From NCBI GenBank assembly GCA_015179045.1, contig WHUZ01000053.1, forward strand, positions 1 through 64,000: 64,000 nt of DNA, given 5' to 3'. Below are positions 43,546-56,100 of this stretch, piece after piece. The number at the start of each line of letters is the position of its first letter. Position 1 is the stretch's first letter. A program made the translations under genes and the position numbers. The stretch comes from Kalaharituber pfeilii (lineage: Eukaryota; Ascomycota; Pezizomycetes; Pezizales; Pezizaceae). The notes below the pieces were generated by a model. That model made no database searches. It was given only the letters and a program-made list of their open reading frames with translations, and was not told the DNA's origin.

Positions 43546-45734
43546 TTGTGGGCTTTGAGGCCGGCGGTAACGGCGGGAGGGAAGCGGCAGGGTGGTCGAG
43601 AACGGCTTGCGGGGGTGGTAACCGGTGGTGGTTTCCGAGTCGGTGGTGGGGCGCCAAGACGTCACTCGGAGGAGCTCGTCGATCACGAAGCTTACTTTTG
43701 CGTAGCGCACATGGAGGCCTCGGCTGGGTGTGTGGAGAGGCAAGGGCGGCCAGCGGCGACACAGCTGCCGGTGCAGAATGTTGCCCATGTACAGGAGTGG
43801 ATGTCAATGTGAAATGACACTCGCTGTGTGGATGCATGGATCCGCCCCAGTTCGTTTTCGGCACGCCAAGCTCTGCAGGTCGCTTCCCTTTCGGCTCGTA
43901 CAGAAGTTGAACCTGCGCCGTGTATCCCGCCCACGGCAGTCCAGCCCTTCAGTGGAGTAGTTTCCATATATATTTGCTGACCACCTGCAGTTGCTGTCAA
44001 CTTCGAGCCGATACGCATACGAAAAGCAAAACAAGGAACTCGATCATTGTAGCGGTGCCATGCAACTTTTGATACCCATTGTCGTCGGCCAAATGTGCTA
44101 TCGCAACATAACGTAAAGAATTCAGAGCCAATAAGATATACTTATTGGAGCGTACTATGCATTATCCAGGCAAACTCCCATCGATTACGATGCATCATCC
44201 CGCCAGCATGTAGGAGCAGCTAGCTACAGCAAGCGTGTTTGCGTGTGTTCGGGCAGGTCTAGGACAACAGTTTTGACCCTCCTTAGATTCCGTTAGCGAG
44301 CTTTATGACTCTCATTGTCGTGGATCGGGTTACCAAGGCTTGAATCGGAGACTCTCCTGGCCTGCTAGTTTGTCAGAGTATGACGGCATCCACCTGTGCG
44401 ACTCGTGACTGTGAGAGTACAGCAAGGAGGTAACAGAGTGAGGGTTTGGGTGAACCCTAATGGCCAAGAATCCGGATATTGAAGGATTTCTATGGGTACG
44501 TACAGCAGTGTTGGGTAAGAAACTTACAAAGAAGGCTGAGGAACAATGGCAAAGCTTGGTATTTGCGCGTTGCTACTCAGTGTAGAGCAATTGGCTGCAA
44601 GTAGAGCCACAAAGGCTGTCTAATCTGATGAATGGGTATATAGCACTCATGTAGGTGTTGATGAAGCCCGTGATGGAAGCTATACAGACATACCATATAT
44701 ACCAATTGAATGGTTTGTGTCAGTTAAGCCGCAGCTGGACCAGAATAGGAGAAGACATGACTCAAGGAACAGTTGATCGGGAGAAATATCGAACAAACTA
44801 ACACCTTTCAGCTCGCCGGAACCTTCTTGAGTTACACCAGGCCATGGGCAAGCGGAAATTTGACTTTTCACTGATTTGTGGTATAAATACTGGGTGTGGG
44901 GTTCATGCAACAAGACCACAGACAGATAATGACGAATAGGCTTCTATCACCCTTTTTGCCCGAAGTCAATTCCGGTCAAGGCGCAGGCTGAGGCACAATG
45001 AAATTGAGTTCCGGAGGCAAAGTGTAAATCGAGCGATCCACGTAACGTTGCACGGAAAAGCGTCCGAACATGCCTAAGGATAACGAAGCGCGTGACCTTA
45101 GCTGCATATATCACTGTTCGGGCTGGAAGCATGTGTGTGTATTGCCCCTCGGAAAGTGAAGGGTTGTGGGACGCGCGTGAGCTGGACATCTAGGGTGCTG
45201 GCAGGCCCTGTGGCTGCAGTGGGCCCAAGACAACGGACATCCTGAGGCCATTGGCTAGCAGCTGAGTCAATGGGAGAGTCCAAGGCCAAGCCGTATGGGC
45301 TTCGAGCAGCTGCCGCAAGGTAGAATTGCAGCTCGGGCTGTAGGGTCTGGGCTCACGTCAGGACAATGTGTACCGTCCTCGTGACGATGCATAACGGTGC
45401 GGGGCGGCTGCCCCAGCAGGGCGTCGAGCCAAAGCAAGCAGTGCCGCTGCAGTGGGCTGTGTAGCAGGCAGGTTTTTTTTATGCTGCGCCGTGACTGGCA
45501 AGGCGGCCCAAGCAGCGGCGCCGCGAGCTGGGCTCCGGGCGGGACCGGGACTGCCCGCCGCTTGCCAGCACAAATCTAGAAGGGTACCCGCAGCCTCTCT
45601 CGGCTCCCAAACAGTCGTCCTTTTATCCTTCAACTCCAGCATTATCCATCCAACCCCTCTTCAGACTTCAGCTCTCATTTTGCCTCACACTCTACTGCCT
45701 TACTATAATCGAACGAACGCACCACGATTGCACA
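43546..45734. other. Intergenic, 2.2 kb
   Basis: Holds the upstream region of the minus-strand YIH1 gene and the GC-rich upstream region of the gene at 45735. Many open frames exist in 45100-45650 on both strands, but they reflect high GC content. No domain recognised. Confidence 0.4.
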
Positions 45735-46241
45735 ATGGGCACAGGAGATTGGACACGAGAATGGCACGTTAACGGCCGCAACTGGGGCCGTGGGTTCCAC
45801 CTAGGGCCGTATGGCTCTCGCAGCACCTCCAGCAGCAGCAGCGGCTCTCACCCGCATGTCTACGAGGGCGAGGAGGCCATGGTGCAATGGGCTCTCGTCG
45901 ACGAGGCCGAGCAGAGGCTCAGGGACGCGAGGGAGCAGGAGCGGCTCCACATGGAGCAGGCCCAGCTGTCCGCCGTGCCTTGTGGCAGTCCCACCTGCTG
46001 GTGCACCGACAAGGACGTTGGCACTGCGACAATGTCGGGAGCGGTGCCGGTGTGGCCCCAGCCAGCGGCCCCAACCCGCCCGGATTACGAGCTCGACAGA
46101 GCGTTGGCTGTGGCTCTGGACGCAGAGGTGAGTGCACGTCGTATGTCTTTTTTTTTTTTTTTTTTTTTCTTCCTCCTTTTCTTCCTCTTTCTTTTTCGTT
46201 CCCTTGAGTCATGCCAGCAGCTTTGCCAGACGGCCCTCTAG
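45735..46241 (+). CDS. Small protein of unknown function, probably two exons
   Basis: Exon 1 is 45735-46127 (131 codons). A GTGAGT donor follows, with a T-rich tract and a CAG acceptor at 46215-46217. Exon 2 (46218-46241) adds only seven residues before the stop. The reading frame is the same without splicing, so an unspliced product would carry a poly-Phe stretch, which is unlikely. The protein starts MGTGDWTREWHVNGRNWG, has a Gly/Ser-rich segment, then a charged helix (EAEQRLRDAREQERLHMEQA) and a CGSPTCWC cysteine cluster. No family recognised. A longer intron joining it to 46886 would also keep the frame, so the two neighbouring genes could be one. Confidence 0.45.
   Translation: MGTGDWTREWHVNGRNWGRGFHLGPYGSRSTSSSSSGSHPHVYEGEEAMVQWALVDEAEQRLRDAREQERLHMEQAQLSAVPCGSPTCWCTDKDVGTATMSGAVPVWPQPAAPTRPDYELDRALAVALDAEVSARRMSFFFFFFFFLLFFLFLFRSLESCQQLCQTAL
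46131..46218 (+). other. Pyrimidine tract in a probable intron
   Basis: About 21 T followed by CTTCCTCCTTTTC-type sequence, just before the CAG acceptor. It fits a long polypyrimidine tract. Confidence 0.45.
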
Positions 46242-46822
46242 GCCCTCTAGCCTCGACGCCTGTGCCCTGCACCGCATGGTGCGCTGTTCCGTGGGGCGGT
46301 GGCCATGAAACAGTGTCAGGCAGCGCTGGAGCGTCCCCAGCCGCTTTTTTCCTGTTTTTTTTCCCCTCGGATGTGGTGTGTGGGCAGTACTTTAGGGCGC
46401 TGTGCCCGAGTGCAGCCATACGCGCAGCGCAATTGCAAAGCAAGAGCGAGCACGCACAAGGCGGGCCTCATTACTGTACCATACCCCACCTCCCAGTCCT
46501 GCCCAGCTCTCTCCTCTCTCCCTCTCTCTCCTTCTCTCCCTCTCTCCCTCCTCCCTCCTCTCCCACGTACAAACACACGCAAGCCCCCCAACTCAGCTCT
46601 CCTTCCCCCTCCCCCTCAAGTTGAGACTGCCAATCCCCTCTGTCCGCTCAACTCGATCTCCTCCATCTCGTTTCCTCACTTCCATCTTCCCGTCTCTGCT
46701 CACAAGCTTCAACTTACAACCTCGTCATCCCCACCAACACACCCCACCCAAGAAACTTTTCACAGCATTGCTACTTCCCTCTCTTACTCATTCATCTTTA
46801 ATCACCCATTTCTGCCCCCACC
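46242..46822. promoter_or_regulatory. CT-rich promoter or leader of the poly-Pro Cys/His gene
   Basis: A strong CT tract at 46500-46560 and a CCCCACC context directly before ATG at 46823 are typical of highly expressed ascomycete genes. No TATA box was assigned. Confidence 0.5.
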
Positions 46823-47598
46823 ATGTTCACCATATCCACAACAATGGCTGTTCCCCAGCCTTTCTACTTTGCCCCTTGCCCACAGGTCTTGGTGATCGAG
46901 AAGCCCAAGGAGGAAGCGCCGAAGAAGCCGGACCCTCCGAAAGCAGCTCCACCACCACCTCCACCACCACCTCCACCTCCACCACCGCCTCCTCCTCCCC
47001 CAGCTGTCTGTGATTACCACTCTCACTGCTCACACAACCAATTCATACAGATCAACAGCGGTCACGCCATCACTACTGCAGGTGAGATACTTGTTATATC
47101 CCCTCAAGATGACCCATCCTTGCTAACCTTTTGTAGGATGTCCGGGTCATGGGTGTGGCCATAGCCGCACCATTTGCACTTCTGCCCACACCGCCCTCAA
47201 GAATACCGAAAACCAGACGATGTACTGGGCCGGAGCTGACAACAAAGTCCAAGAAGTGAAACCGGGGGATGTCATACCGCACTATTCGAAGATCAAGAAG
47301 GTTTACAACGACGGAAAGTGGATTGACTACGCACCAAACGATTACATCAAGAACGCTCAGGGCAATATCAATGTTTGCTACAGCTGCCATGTAAGTTTTT
47401 GAATTTCACGTCTCTACATGCGGTGATATTTCAATCCTATGATTGATAAAGAACGTACTGTCTCATGTCAAGTTGTTCTCACTTCTTATGTCCTGTGGCT
47501 CTTAGTGGTTCTTTTGCTTCTTCGCTCTGTGGGGGAAAAAGAAGCACCAAAAGAAGAACAAGAAAAGCAGGCACCGAAGACATTCGTGCAGTCATTGA
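46823..47598 (+). CDS. Proline-run, Cys/His-rich small protein of unknown function (three exons)
   Basis: Exons are 46823-47081, 47137-47390 and 47506-47598, with introns of 55 and 115 bp. All joins are GT-AG and keep the frame, giving 201 aa. Residues 28-45 are Lys/Glu/Pro-rich and are followed by a run of about 18 prolines from (CCACCT)n-like DNA. Then come CDYHSHCSH and, across the first splice, CPGHGCGH. A folded-looking segment follows (MYWAGADNKVQEVKPGDVIP, WIDYAPNDYIKN), then CYSCH. The third exon adds a hydrophobic WFFCFFALW and a very basic end (KKKHQKKNKKSRHRRH). The paired Cys/His clusters could bind metal, but no known finger spacing is matched. The exact third exon is the least certain part. 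Confidence 0.6.
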
Positions 47599-48746
47599 TG
47601 GTCGCTGCAGAGTCTCTGTGGATGGGATGGCCTCAAGACTTTTTACGGTTATGCAATTACATGTCCAAGTGCTGACTATGATAAAGTGAACAGTGTTACA
47701 CCTGAGACATATCTGTCATGGGTTCACATAATACTGCATAAACTCATCATGGACCGTTGCTGCGAACTCTGGGGAAAATGTCTTTTTCTATTTTTCTCTC
47801 CTTTTTTCTTCTCATTTCATACTACAGAGCTTTACGAGGATAGGAGTCGTGTTATTTTCTTACCTTTCTTTCTTTTCTTTTTCCTTTTCGATCATGATTT
47901 GTTTTTGCATTCATCTCTTTCTGGATTCCAGTTGCTACGTCGGTTAGTGTAATCTGATGCTACGAAGAAAAAATAATGGCTTGCAGAATGCAAGGGGATT
48001 GTCGGACTTGATGGGTGCAGGTGGGAAGGATGCAGGATTGGATTTGGAGCATAGGAATTGGGTGCTACTGGCTTTTGCGGTGAATTCAATTTTTCTCCTC
48101 TTTTGCTATATTTGCGCTCTGGTATGGTTTGCGTAGAAACTGCAGTATATCCTTAAGTTCTGAGAGCTAGATGCTATTTCAAAAGAAAGAAATTACAGTC
48201 TAAACCAATATGCCTCCACTTCCATGGCGCTGGGACTACTTCAGTGATCATGGATATCAATGGGCCCCAGTCACCACGAGGTACCTCCTAGTGCGTTGCA
48301 GATGACACAAATTTTGCACGCTTGGCATGGGGACAGAGGTCACCACGCCATCCCATCTCGCTTAGTGGCACAAGTAGCCAGCCTCGATGGTCGTAGCTCC
48401 GGCAGCCAATCTTAAAACGCTTCTTGTGATGTGCAACGGGCACGCGGACGCTTCCACTTCGCAGTAAATTGCCTATTGACACTCGTCTCTTAGGTGTGGT
48501 ATTCGTAATACCAATTCAATTGCAAATTGCCATCTTTGCTTCCAATTTCGACCCGGATTACAGTATTGCATAAGGATTTGCAAGAGAGAGGACGAAGTTT
48601 GACAGGATAGTCTCATACAGGAACGGTGACGAGGAAGTCTCTCTCTTCGCCCCGGCACTGCGCATTGCGGACACTTCACATAAATCTTACCTTGCTTACG
48701 GTGCCGATCCCAGGCGTTCTGGCAAATCTCGAGGTATCAGAGCAAC
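47599..48746. other. Intergenic
   Basis: No gene supported. Two adjoining minus-strand frames (48288-48482 and 48473-48679) have protein-like composition but no known domain. Confidence 0.4.
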
Positions 48747-51701
48747 ATGAACACCACCACTACTGCCAACAGTTACGACAATGGGGGCCATGGGTTCTCA
48801 CACGGCCAAGAGGACAACGGTGACGGCGATAGGGATAGAGGGGAGTGGTGGGAGGGGCTTAATGGCCCCAAGGGCCGGCGGAGGGGGAGGGACGGGGAGG
48901 AGGAGGAGGAAGAGGAGGCAGAGGATGGGGAGTACGTAGAGCAGGATGTTGGTGATGAGGAGGGGGAAGGGCAGAGGGACTTTTATGCGGTGTTGGGGGT
49001 GGGAAGAGATGTGAGTGATATTTTTATTTCTTCGGATACCCAATTAAGAATGTACTGTTTTTGTCTGCGGAATGAAGTTTTGCTGCGGTATTGGAGGGTT
49101 GATCATTATGGCGGGGTGAGTCCTCTGAGGGTGGGGCAGAAGCACTAGGTGTTTTGATCCGCTGGTTGAGGAAAACCAACTACTGCACAAACATACGCCC
49201 CTTCCGTAGCGTCACCTCTTTATCTTTATCTATGAAATCATATAATCCTGCTATTGTGTTTTTTCCTACTCCAAATCTACATCCCCTATCCCAGATTCAT
49301 CTATTTTCAAACTGTTTATTCACCCTTTTCTTACAATCACACTTACGCTTATACGTACCACCACAACCACACAACCACCAAACAGGCAACCCCTGCCCAA
49401 CTGCGCTCTGCCTACAAACACCTCTCCTTGCACTTCCACCCCGACAAGCAACCCCCGCATCTCCACGCCCTAGCCACTGCGCGGTTCAATCGCACCAACA
49501 AAGCCTACGAAGTCCTCATCGACCCGCACAAACGCGCCATATACGATGTCCTCGGCGAGAAGGGGCTCGAATTCCGAGAAATGTCAGTTGGCACACGGGG
49601 AATGTCCCCGGACGAGTTCCGGGAGTATATAGAGGAGAAGATTCGCAAGGGAGCGCGGGAAAGGGCCGAGCGGGAGCTTGGGAGCCATGGAGTGGTGGTA
49701 GTGAATGTCGATGCGAGGCCGCTTTTTGGGTTGGAGACGGTGGCGGAGGAGGGGGAGGAGGGGGAGGGGAAGAGGGTTAGAGATCAGATGATGGAGGCCC
49801 AAGAGGCAACGATGACGAGATATTATGTCCAGCATGGGTTTCATGTGCTCCTGACGGGGTTGAGTTCGGCAATGAATTACGATTTGAGGCCGGGGAGCAT
49901 GCTGAGGGACTTGAGGAATCTATGGAAGAATTTGGATGAGGAATTGGATAAGGACGAAGAAGAGGAGGAAGCCAAGAGGAAGAGGAAGGAGGAGGCGTTA
50001 AAGAGACAGAGTCCTCCAGTGCTAAGGGTGTCGACGTCCCTCGGCGGGCAGCGAATCATGGCCATGGGCCAGGATCAGAGTGGGAAGAGGGTGAGGATCG
50101 TGGATGCGCCGTTGCTGGCCAAAGGGGGGCTGAGCCTGTCGTTGTCACATGCTTTTCCGCCCGTGCTGCCTGGCGGTGCTGGCGGTGCTGCCACAAAGGA
50201 GCGCGAAGAAGTAACGGTCGCGAGACTGTTGCAGGATACGTCGTTAGAGCTGACACACTCCCTGTTTGAGCGCACATCAACGTTGGCAGTCACGCGGCCC
50301 ATCCTCAACCGCAAAGTTGGGCTGAGCGTAACGACAACCTATAAGCATGGTTTGACTAGCCGCAAAGCGCCAATGCCAACGATCGACGCAACACTAACGA
50401 GGAGCGTCACACCGCAGCATACGTTCTTTGTGGCCTTCAATTCGGGCCATCGATGGTACTTGCCAGTGCTGCTTCCGACCCCTTTCTTTGAGAGGCTTAA
50501 TAGACATAAAGGCGCGTTCAACGCTTCTAGCGCTCGCATCGGGTTCACGTATCGTTCTGGATCGATTATGGGAGGGGGAGGTGGGGCGGGGGATCCGGAG
50601 GATGACATTCCGTACGGGGATGAGGACGAGGGGGGCGAAGAAGGGGAGGGGGAGGAGGGCGAGTCGCAGAACCGCCAGCACAACTCGGAGAAGGAGAACG
50701 AGAGGCAGAAGCGCAAGGCCCTACCAAGAAATACGAGTACGACAGTGCTCCTTAACGCGCACCGGCTCACTCCTATGGAGCCGCTGCTCTCGCTCTCGTT
50801 CTCATACTCGACAACGCTGTATCCCTTCCCACCTCTGCGACCACTACCTCGTCGTTCCCCCGCCACGCCTACTACTTCCAACACACGAACTCCCTTCCGT
50901 GTTACCCTCAAGTCCACTCTGACACCCATCCCGCTGACGCCCTCCCCCTTAAACCTTTCCCTCACGTTCCTCCGCCCTCTGCAATCTGGCACCACGACCT
51001 CCCACGTGGGCTTAACCCTCGCGCTTTCCCCGGCTTCCTCGACCCCCTGCATCATGCTGACCCTGCACTTCCGCCGCGCGACCCAGAAGCTCTCGGTCCC
51101 ACTCCTCGTCACCAATTTGTATGGCCTGGAAGACACTCTAGCGCGGGGCATCAGCACGTGGACGGCGCTTCTGGGTGCTACTGTTGCAGGATTAGTTGGC
51201 TGGGAATTTTTAGTATCGCGGCCGTGGAGGGAGCTCGAGTCCAAGGTTGAGCGGCGGAGAAACCGATACTGGATCCGGCAAAGGATGGTTCGTAAGCGGA
51301 AGGAGGCCGAGGCGGCGCTGGCCTTGCTGCAGCCGATTGCTGAGCGCAAGTCGCACGAGGAGCAGGCTGAGGACGGGCTCGTAATTCTGTCAGCGACGTA
51401 TGGGGTGCATAGCTCCTCGTCTCCGTTCCCTCCCCTCGACAATCAACAACTAGGGAGGGAAAGGAAGGGGAAAGAGAGGGTAATAGATGTGACGGTGCCG
51501 CTGCAGGCGCTTGTTAGTAACCATCAGCTCGCGCTGCAGCGGGCGCAGCGCAGGACGGAAATTGAGGGTGTGTGGGACCCGGTGCCGGGGAGAAGGAAAG
51601 AGTTGTGGGTGGTGTATGAGTTTGGGCGGGTCATGCATGCGGTGAAGGTAAGGGATGGAGAGGGGTGCGTGATGCCGAATAGGGGGCATGTTGTGGTTTA
51701 G
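48747..51701 (+). CDS. DNAJC11: DNAJC11-like J-domain protein (DUF3395), mitochondrial
   Basis: Two exons, 48747-49010 and 49386-51701, with a 375-bp intron (GTGAGT ... AAACAG, phase 0), giving 859 aa. The intron falls inside the J domain: exon 1 ends DFYAVLGVGRD and exon 2 begins ATPAQLRSAYKHLSLHFHPD, so splicing restores the HPD motif (residues 106-108). The middle part is long, with acidic insertions. A hydrophobic segment (TALLGATVAGLVGWEFLV) lies at about residue 680. The C-terminal 180 residues follow the DUF3395 pattern: DVTVPLQALV, then WDPVPG and LWVVYEFGRVMHAVKV. In animals DNAJC11 associates with the MICOS/SAM complexes and cristae. The same role is inferred here. The acidic N-terminus (residues 45-75) is an extension specific to this protein. 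Confidence 0.9.
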
Positions 51702-51946
51702 CAGGGGAATGAGTGGGGGAAGGGCGTTTGGCACTCTGATGCTTCTTTTGATTGTGGTATCGTTGATTATGATTATTTTCCTTTTGTTGTATCTAATATG
51801 GTGACCGGAACATTTTTATCTTTGTCCTCCTGGAAATTGGAGGGGGGAGGCCTAAATTGAAATTGCACTTGATGTATAGAACCTCTACAACACTACGTAC
51901 TGTATTCTCCAAGCCTTTCCCAGTGTTTTCCTCCCCACTTCCTCCC

Positions 51947-53134
51947 TCACACCTCACACCTCCCCTCCAGCACCCATCCTTCGCCCCTTCTCCCCTTCTC
52001 CCCGTCGGAGTCCCTCGCCCCTCTCCACCTCCAACCCATCGAATAATACAACCCGATGGCCCCAGTATTTTGCGCAAACACTGTCAGCCAGAGCTCCTTC
52101 TCGATTCCTGAGTCTACGTCGCTTCCCCCAATATCCCTCTCACTGTATCCAAGCCCGGGTCCCCACCGATGCACCCTCCGCACCACCTCCCCCAGCACCA
52201 TTCTCGCCACCCCCATCCGCCGAAACTGTTCGAAAACAAGTAGCTTGGAAATATAAAACCTCTGTCTTCTCCTCTTCCTTGCCTTCCCCTCCTCCTCTAG
52301 CACAGGACCGACAAGGACGGTTGCGAACCCAGCCCGCGCCGCATCGGCGGAGGAAGATCCACTGGGGCGGGCGGAGACGACGAATTCGCGACCTACGGGC
52401 GGCGTGCATGTTCTACTGATGGCGTCCAGAGGGCCAAGCAAGGCGGTCGCCCTGGGACCGTAGACATGGTGCGCGCAGAACCAGCACTCGCTCTCCTCGG
52501 GGGTGTCCAAGACGAAGTTCTCTGATCGGGCCGCTTCTACAAGTGCGGGGCCAGGCCCAAGAGACGGCAAAGTCAACACCATCTCATACAGCATGTTGAC
52601 CTTGTTTGCGATCGAAGGGAGCAGCAGCGGCGGCGGTGGAAGGAGCAGTTCTTCCCCCTCTTGCGCCCACCCACGGAGTACCACACCCTCCGTTAACACC
52701 CGTTTATCGAACAAAGTGATTGTCCACTTGTTTTTATGCTTCTTCTTGCCGCCTCCTCCTCTTGCCCCCTCCACCCCACCATCTCCACCCCCACTCCCGT
52801 CAAACAACCTTACAACCTCCAGCGGCGGGTTCACACGGAACCGCTCCCAAGCCGCGGAGTCCGAGATGACGATCCTCGTCACGGTTGTGGTGCTCGTATC
52901 CGTATCTGCAAATTCCGTATGCTCAAAACTCGTGATACCACTGTCCTTTACCTCCTCATTCGAGCTTAAGCAAGTGGGGCCTAAATCAGTGCTTTGTCCC
53001 CGTCCATCCAACGCCGTCGTTCCTCGCAGCTCCGCGCACCTGATTCCGTCCCTATACAGTCGCACGTGATTTCTAGACTTTGGGTTGCCAATGGCGAGGA
53101 GAAGGTAATGGTGGGCTGTGAGATCGTCGCACAT
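51947..53134 (-). CDS. GNAT-family N-acetyltransferase
   Basis: A single-exon protein of 395 aa with an ATG start. Motif A of the GNAT fold lies at residues 293-320 (FYISKLLVFEQFRRMGVARMVL), where RRMGVA fits the acetyl-CoA pyrophosphate loop R/Q-x-x-G-x-G/A. Motif B lies at 354-368 (AQNTGAIGLYYSMGW). The N-terminal half holds strand-like segments and two low-complexity insertions: a Gly run before KKKHKNKW, and a run of leucine and proline. The substrate cannot be told from the sequence. It is convergent with the DNAJC11-like gene, with 245 bp between the stop codons. Confidence 0.82.
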   Translation of the reverse strand: MCDDLTAHHYLLLAIGNPKSRNHVRLYRDGIRCAELRGTTALDGRGQSTDLGPTCLSSNEEVKDSGITSFEHTEFADTDTSTTTVTRIVISDSAAWERFRVNPPLEVVRLFDGSGGGDGGVEGARGGGGKKKHKNKWTITLFDKRVLTEGVVLRGWAQEGEELLLPPPPLLLPSIANKVNMLYEMVLTLPSLGPGPALVEAARSENFVLDTPEESECWFCAHHVYGPRATALLGPLDAISRTCTPPVGREFVVSARPSGSSSADAARAGFATVLVGPVLEEEGKARKRRRQRFYISKLLVFEQFRRMGVARMVLGEVVRRVHRWGPGLGYSERDIGGSDVDSGIEKELWLTVFAQNTGAIGLYYSMGWRWRGARDSDGEKGRRGEGWVLEGRCEV

Positions 53135-56100
53135 AATTCATTTTTCCTTTTCCTTGTACACCAAGCTTTTTTGTTTGCTGTTTCGTTTATTTGGAGAGTT
53201 GATTGGGTGTTAATTTATTCGTTAGTGCGGGGGACCTATGTGGAGCTATAATCAACGTAATTTTGTAGTATATCCAGGGTTGGGGAGGTTTTGATAGGGC
53301 ACAACGGAAGAGCGGGAGTAGGGATATTTTATATATATGGGTAGGGAAGGTACTTCTTGACACAGTCGCAGTAAGGTTGACGATGGTAGATAATGGTGTT
53401 GTGGTACTTGGTGTTGAAGCATTGATGTATTGTTGCTGGTAATACGTTTCGAGCCTGAGGCAGTGAAAAAAAAAAAAAAAAAAAAAAAAAAAACACTGCA
53501 CGAGTTTGTGGGGTACTGTTACCCTGAATGATATGTAAAGTGCTAGAATTGCTCTAAATTTTCCCTACGACAAAAAGAAAAAAAAAAGTAATAAAAATAC
53601 ATCCATTAAGCAATAAACAAAAGGAAAATATATATATAATCCGTATATCGTTAAAAAAAGCCTATGCATATTCTAAAAAAAAAAAAACTAGTACATACAT
53701 AGCGGTTTCTGAACTAAGAAACAAGTTCCCCATATTAGACATAGGAAACCTTTAAGAGATGGTCGCTTAAAGGAAGAAATACAGTTGTGTGTTTTTAGCT
53801 ATATAACTCTAGTTACATAGATAGAACATAGATCTATCTAGTCTGCTCTTGGGATGGAAATACCCCACGCCCCCCACCACCACCAAGATAGGTTTATATA
53901 TATTATATATTCTCAAGCCCACGACACAAGTGCGTAACAATGAATTCAACTGGCAGGTAAGGTGAAGAGGGGAGGCAGGGAGGGAGGAGGGTATATATAT
54001 GCAGTCATCTAACCAACTCCACGTCTTCGGCCGCCCCCCGCCATTCTCCCCATACACACTCGCAAAGCACAGATGCAATGCCGATCCTCCACCAAAAATC
54101 GGCGTACACCGTCATTTCCACTACCCTTCTCTTCATGTTCAAGGTATATGTTACCCGGAGACACCGGCGACGTAGGCAAACCAAACCAAACCCGGACCCG
54201 CCAACAGTTCCGTATCTATATCTGTGGTGCGGGGCATAGTGAAACTTCCTCTCCTTTCTCCAACATTTGTTATGAAGTATAGTATTCCTTACTGCTCTTT
54301 ATCCCTTCCATATTCTCGAAGACTGCTTTTGAGGTGTAATGCCCACTGCTCCCCTCCAGTAAATGCGTCTTTTAATAGTAACAACTCGATATCATTGCCT
54401 CATCAGACCCCGGACCGCCATATGAATCTACGGCAGCTCCCACAATTCCTCAGTGTCACTAGTCTCATCGTCAAATTCAGCGTCAAATTCTAGAGATTGC
54501 TAGCATTTCGGTCGTTGAATACACCATTTATCCAATCGAACTCCAATCAATAATGATTTGTAGATGCAAATTTGACTATATGAAGTCCCGCCCCCCAGAT
54601 TGCAATAGGAACCTCTACTCACCCCCGTGGGCCATCCAGACACCCCCAGGAGGGCAATCCATCACAACTTCCGCATTCGGCGGGATCCGTGATGGGCCGG
54701 AGAGATTGGCTGTTTCTCTAATTGAGTGCGTCGTTTGCTGCGTACTTTGATAGGGTGGACGGCGCGCAGGATTTCCCAATCTCGATTGTCTCTTGTGCTT
54801 GCAATCTCGCAAAGTTAACAGGTGAGTTTGTGTTCCCAGGGGCCAGCAACAGGATAGTACTCCCTTGCCCGTTGCTGCCATTGCCAGACTTGGTTTACCA
54901 AGCCAGAACAGGCGTGGAAGGGGGTAGCAAGTGATTGTCTGGTTTGATTTGGTCTGGATTGGCGATGTGTCAAGCCCCGAGGAAACGGCGAGAAGGAACC
55001 CAAGGCTTGAGGTGAACGCGCGCGCCTTTAGATAAAACCTCCGCCCTATCGTCCAAAGGCCCCAGGAAAGATGATTCACGAAGTCCCAAGACGGAGATGA
55101 CATGTAGAGGAAGGTTCTATGCGGAGGAATTCGTACACCCTCGTTTGTACACATCCGTCGACGAAGTCGAAAGAACGAACTAACCCGTGCCCACAGTAGA
55201 CTGCCTGTTCGTCTCCTCGGTCAACCCAGCCCACTCAGCGCCACGCACTCTGCTGTAGGAATCTTGCCCTTGACAACACTCACAATGCAACCAGCAAGCT
55301 CCGTAGGAACCGCTGCCCTCCTTCGATAAATACCGAAGACGGCCAACTGGGAAGGAAAAGAGCAAAGCAAGAAAGTAAAAACAAGAGAACAAGGACAAGT
55401 AGACAAGCAGCAGAAAAATAGAGGAAGTAGAGCAGAAGAGGGAAACAAAGGGAAAAAGGGGAAAAAAAAAATAAATCACTGAAAAAAAAAAAAAAAAAAA
55501 AAAAGGAAGACGGGAAATGACAGGAAAAATTCAAGCAGGTGTATATAACAGTTTGAGTTGATATCACAATCCCAGAGATGGAGACTATGGTGACGATAAA
55601 CGGTATGCTTTTGTGCGCCACCATACACGCCGTCAATCACTATTGTAGAGTATGTAACAACCTCGTGAAGGGGAGAAATGTGAGATATGATATGTGCTAT
55701 CTATCTCATACCCAGAACAGGAGCGAAATTCAGAGAAGATGGATAGGGTAGAGGCTGCTCAATTCTCCGATTTCTCTCTACGGTCGGTCTCTCAAGCCAG
55801 TATATAAACGGTACGTATTTATTTGCGTTGTGTTGATTGCTTGGCTTTTACTAACTCATGATAATCCTCTGTGTTCCTCGTCAAGATGGGTAAATGCTTC
55901 ATATTGGGCAATCCACAAGGGAATTCTGAATTTCCACACTTGACTTTTCCGACGAACAGGGAGCCACAAGTGACGTACAAGGGACCTGCCCCAGATCGAG
56001 CCAATAGCGCCGTACGTCCTTAACGTGGACCTCCCGTATTGAGCACCACATTCTGTTTCACTACCCAGGGCGCATAATATGACATCATAAAACGTGTTTC

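Noticed and set aside
43546..43788. 81-codon upstream extension of the YIH1 gene
   Set aside because: The added residues are Pro/Arg-rich and unlike the family. The internal ATG directly precedes the RWD domain.
50339..51442. Minus-strand open frame of 367 codons
   Set aside because: It is antisense to the DNAJC11-like coding exon, which has clear domain evidence. The reverse frame has none.
53467..53493. 27-A run flanked by CAGTG and CACTG
   Set aside because: It resembles a retroposon tail, but no family 1 or family 2 body precedes it and no direct repeat flanks it. CAGTG/CACTG is an inverted pair.
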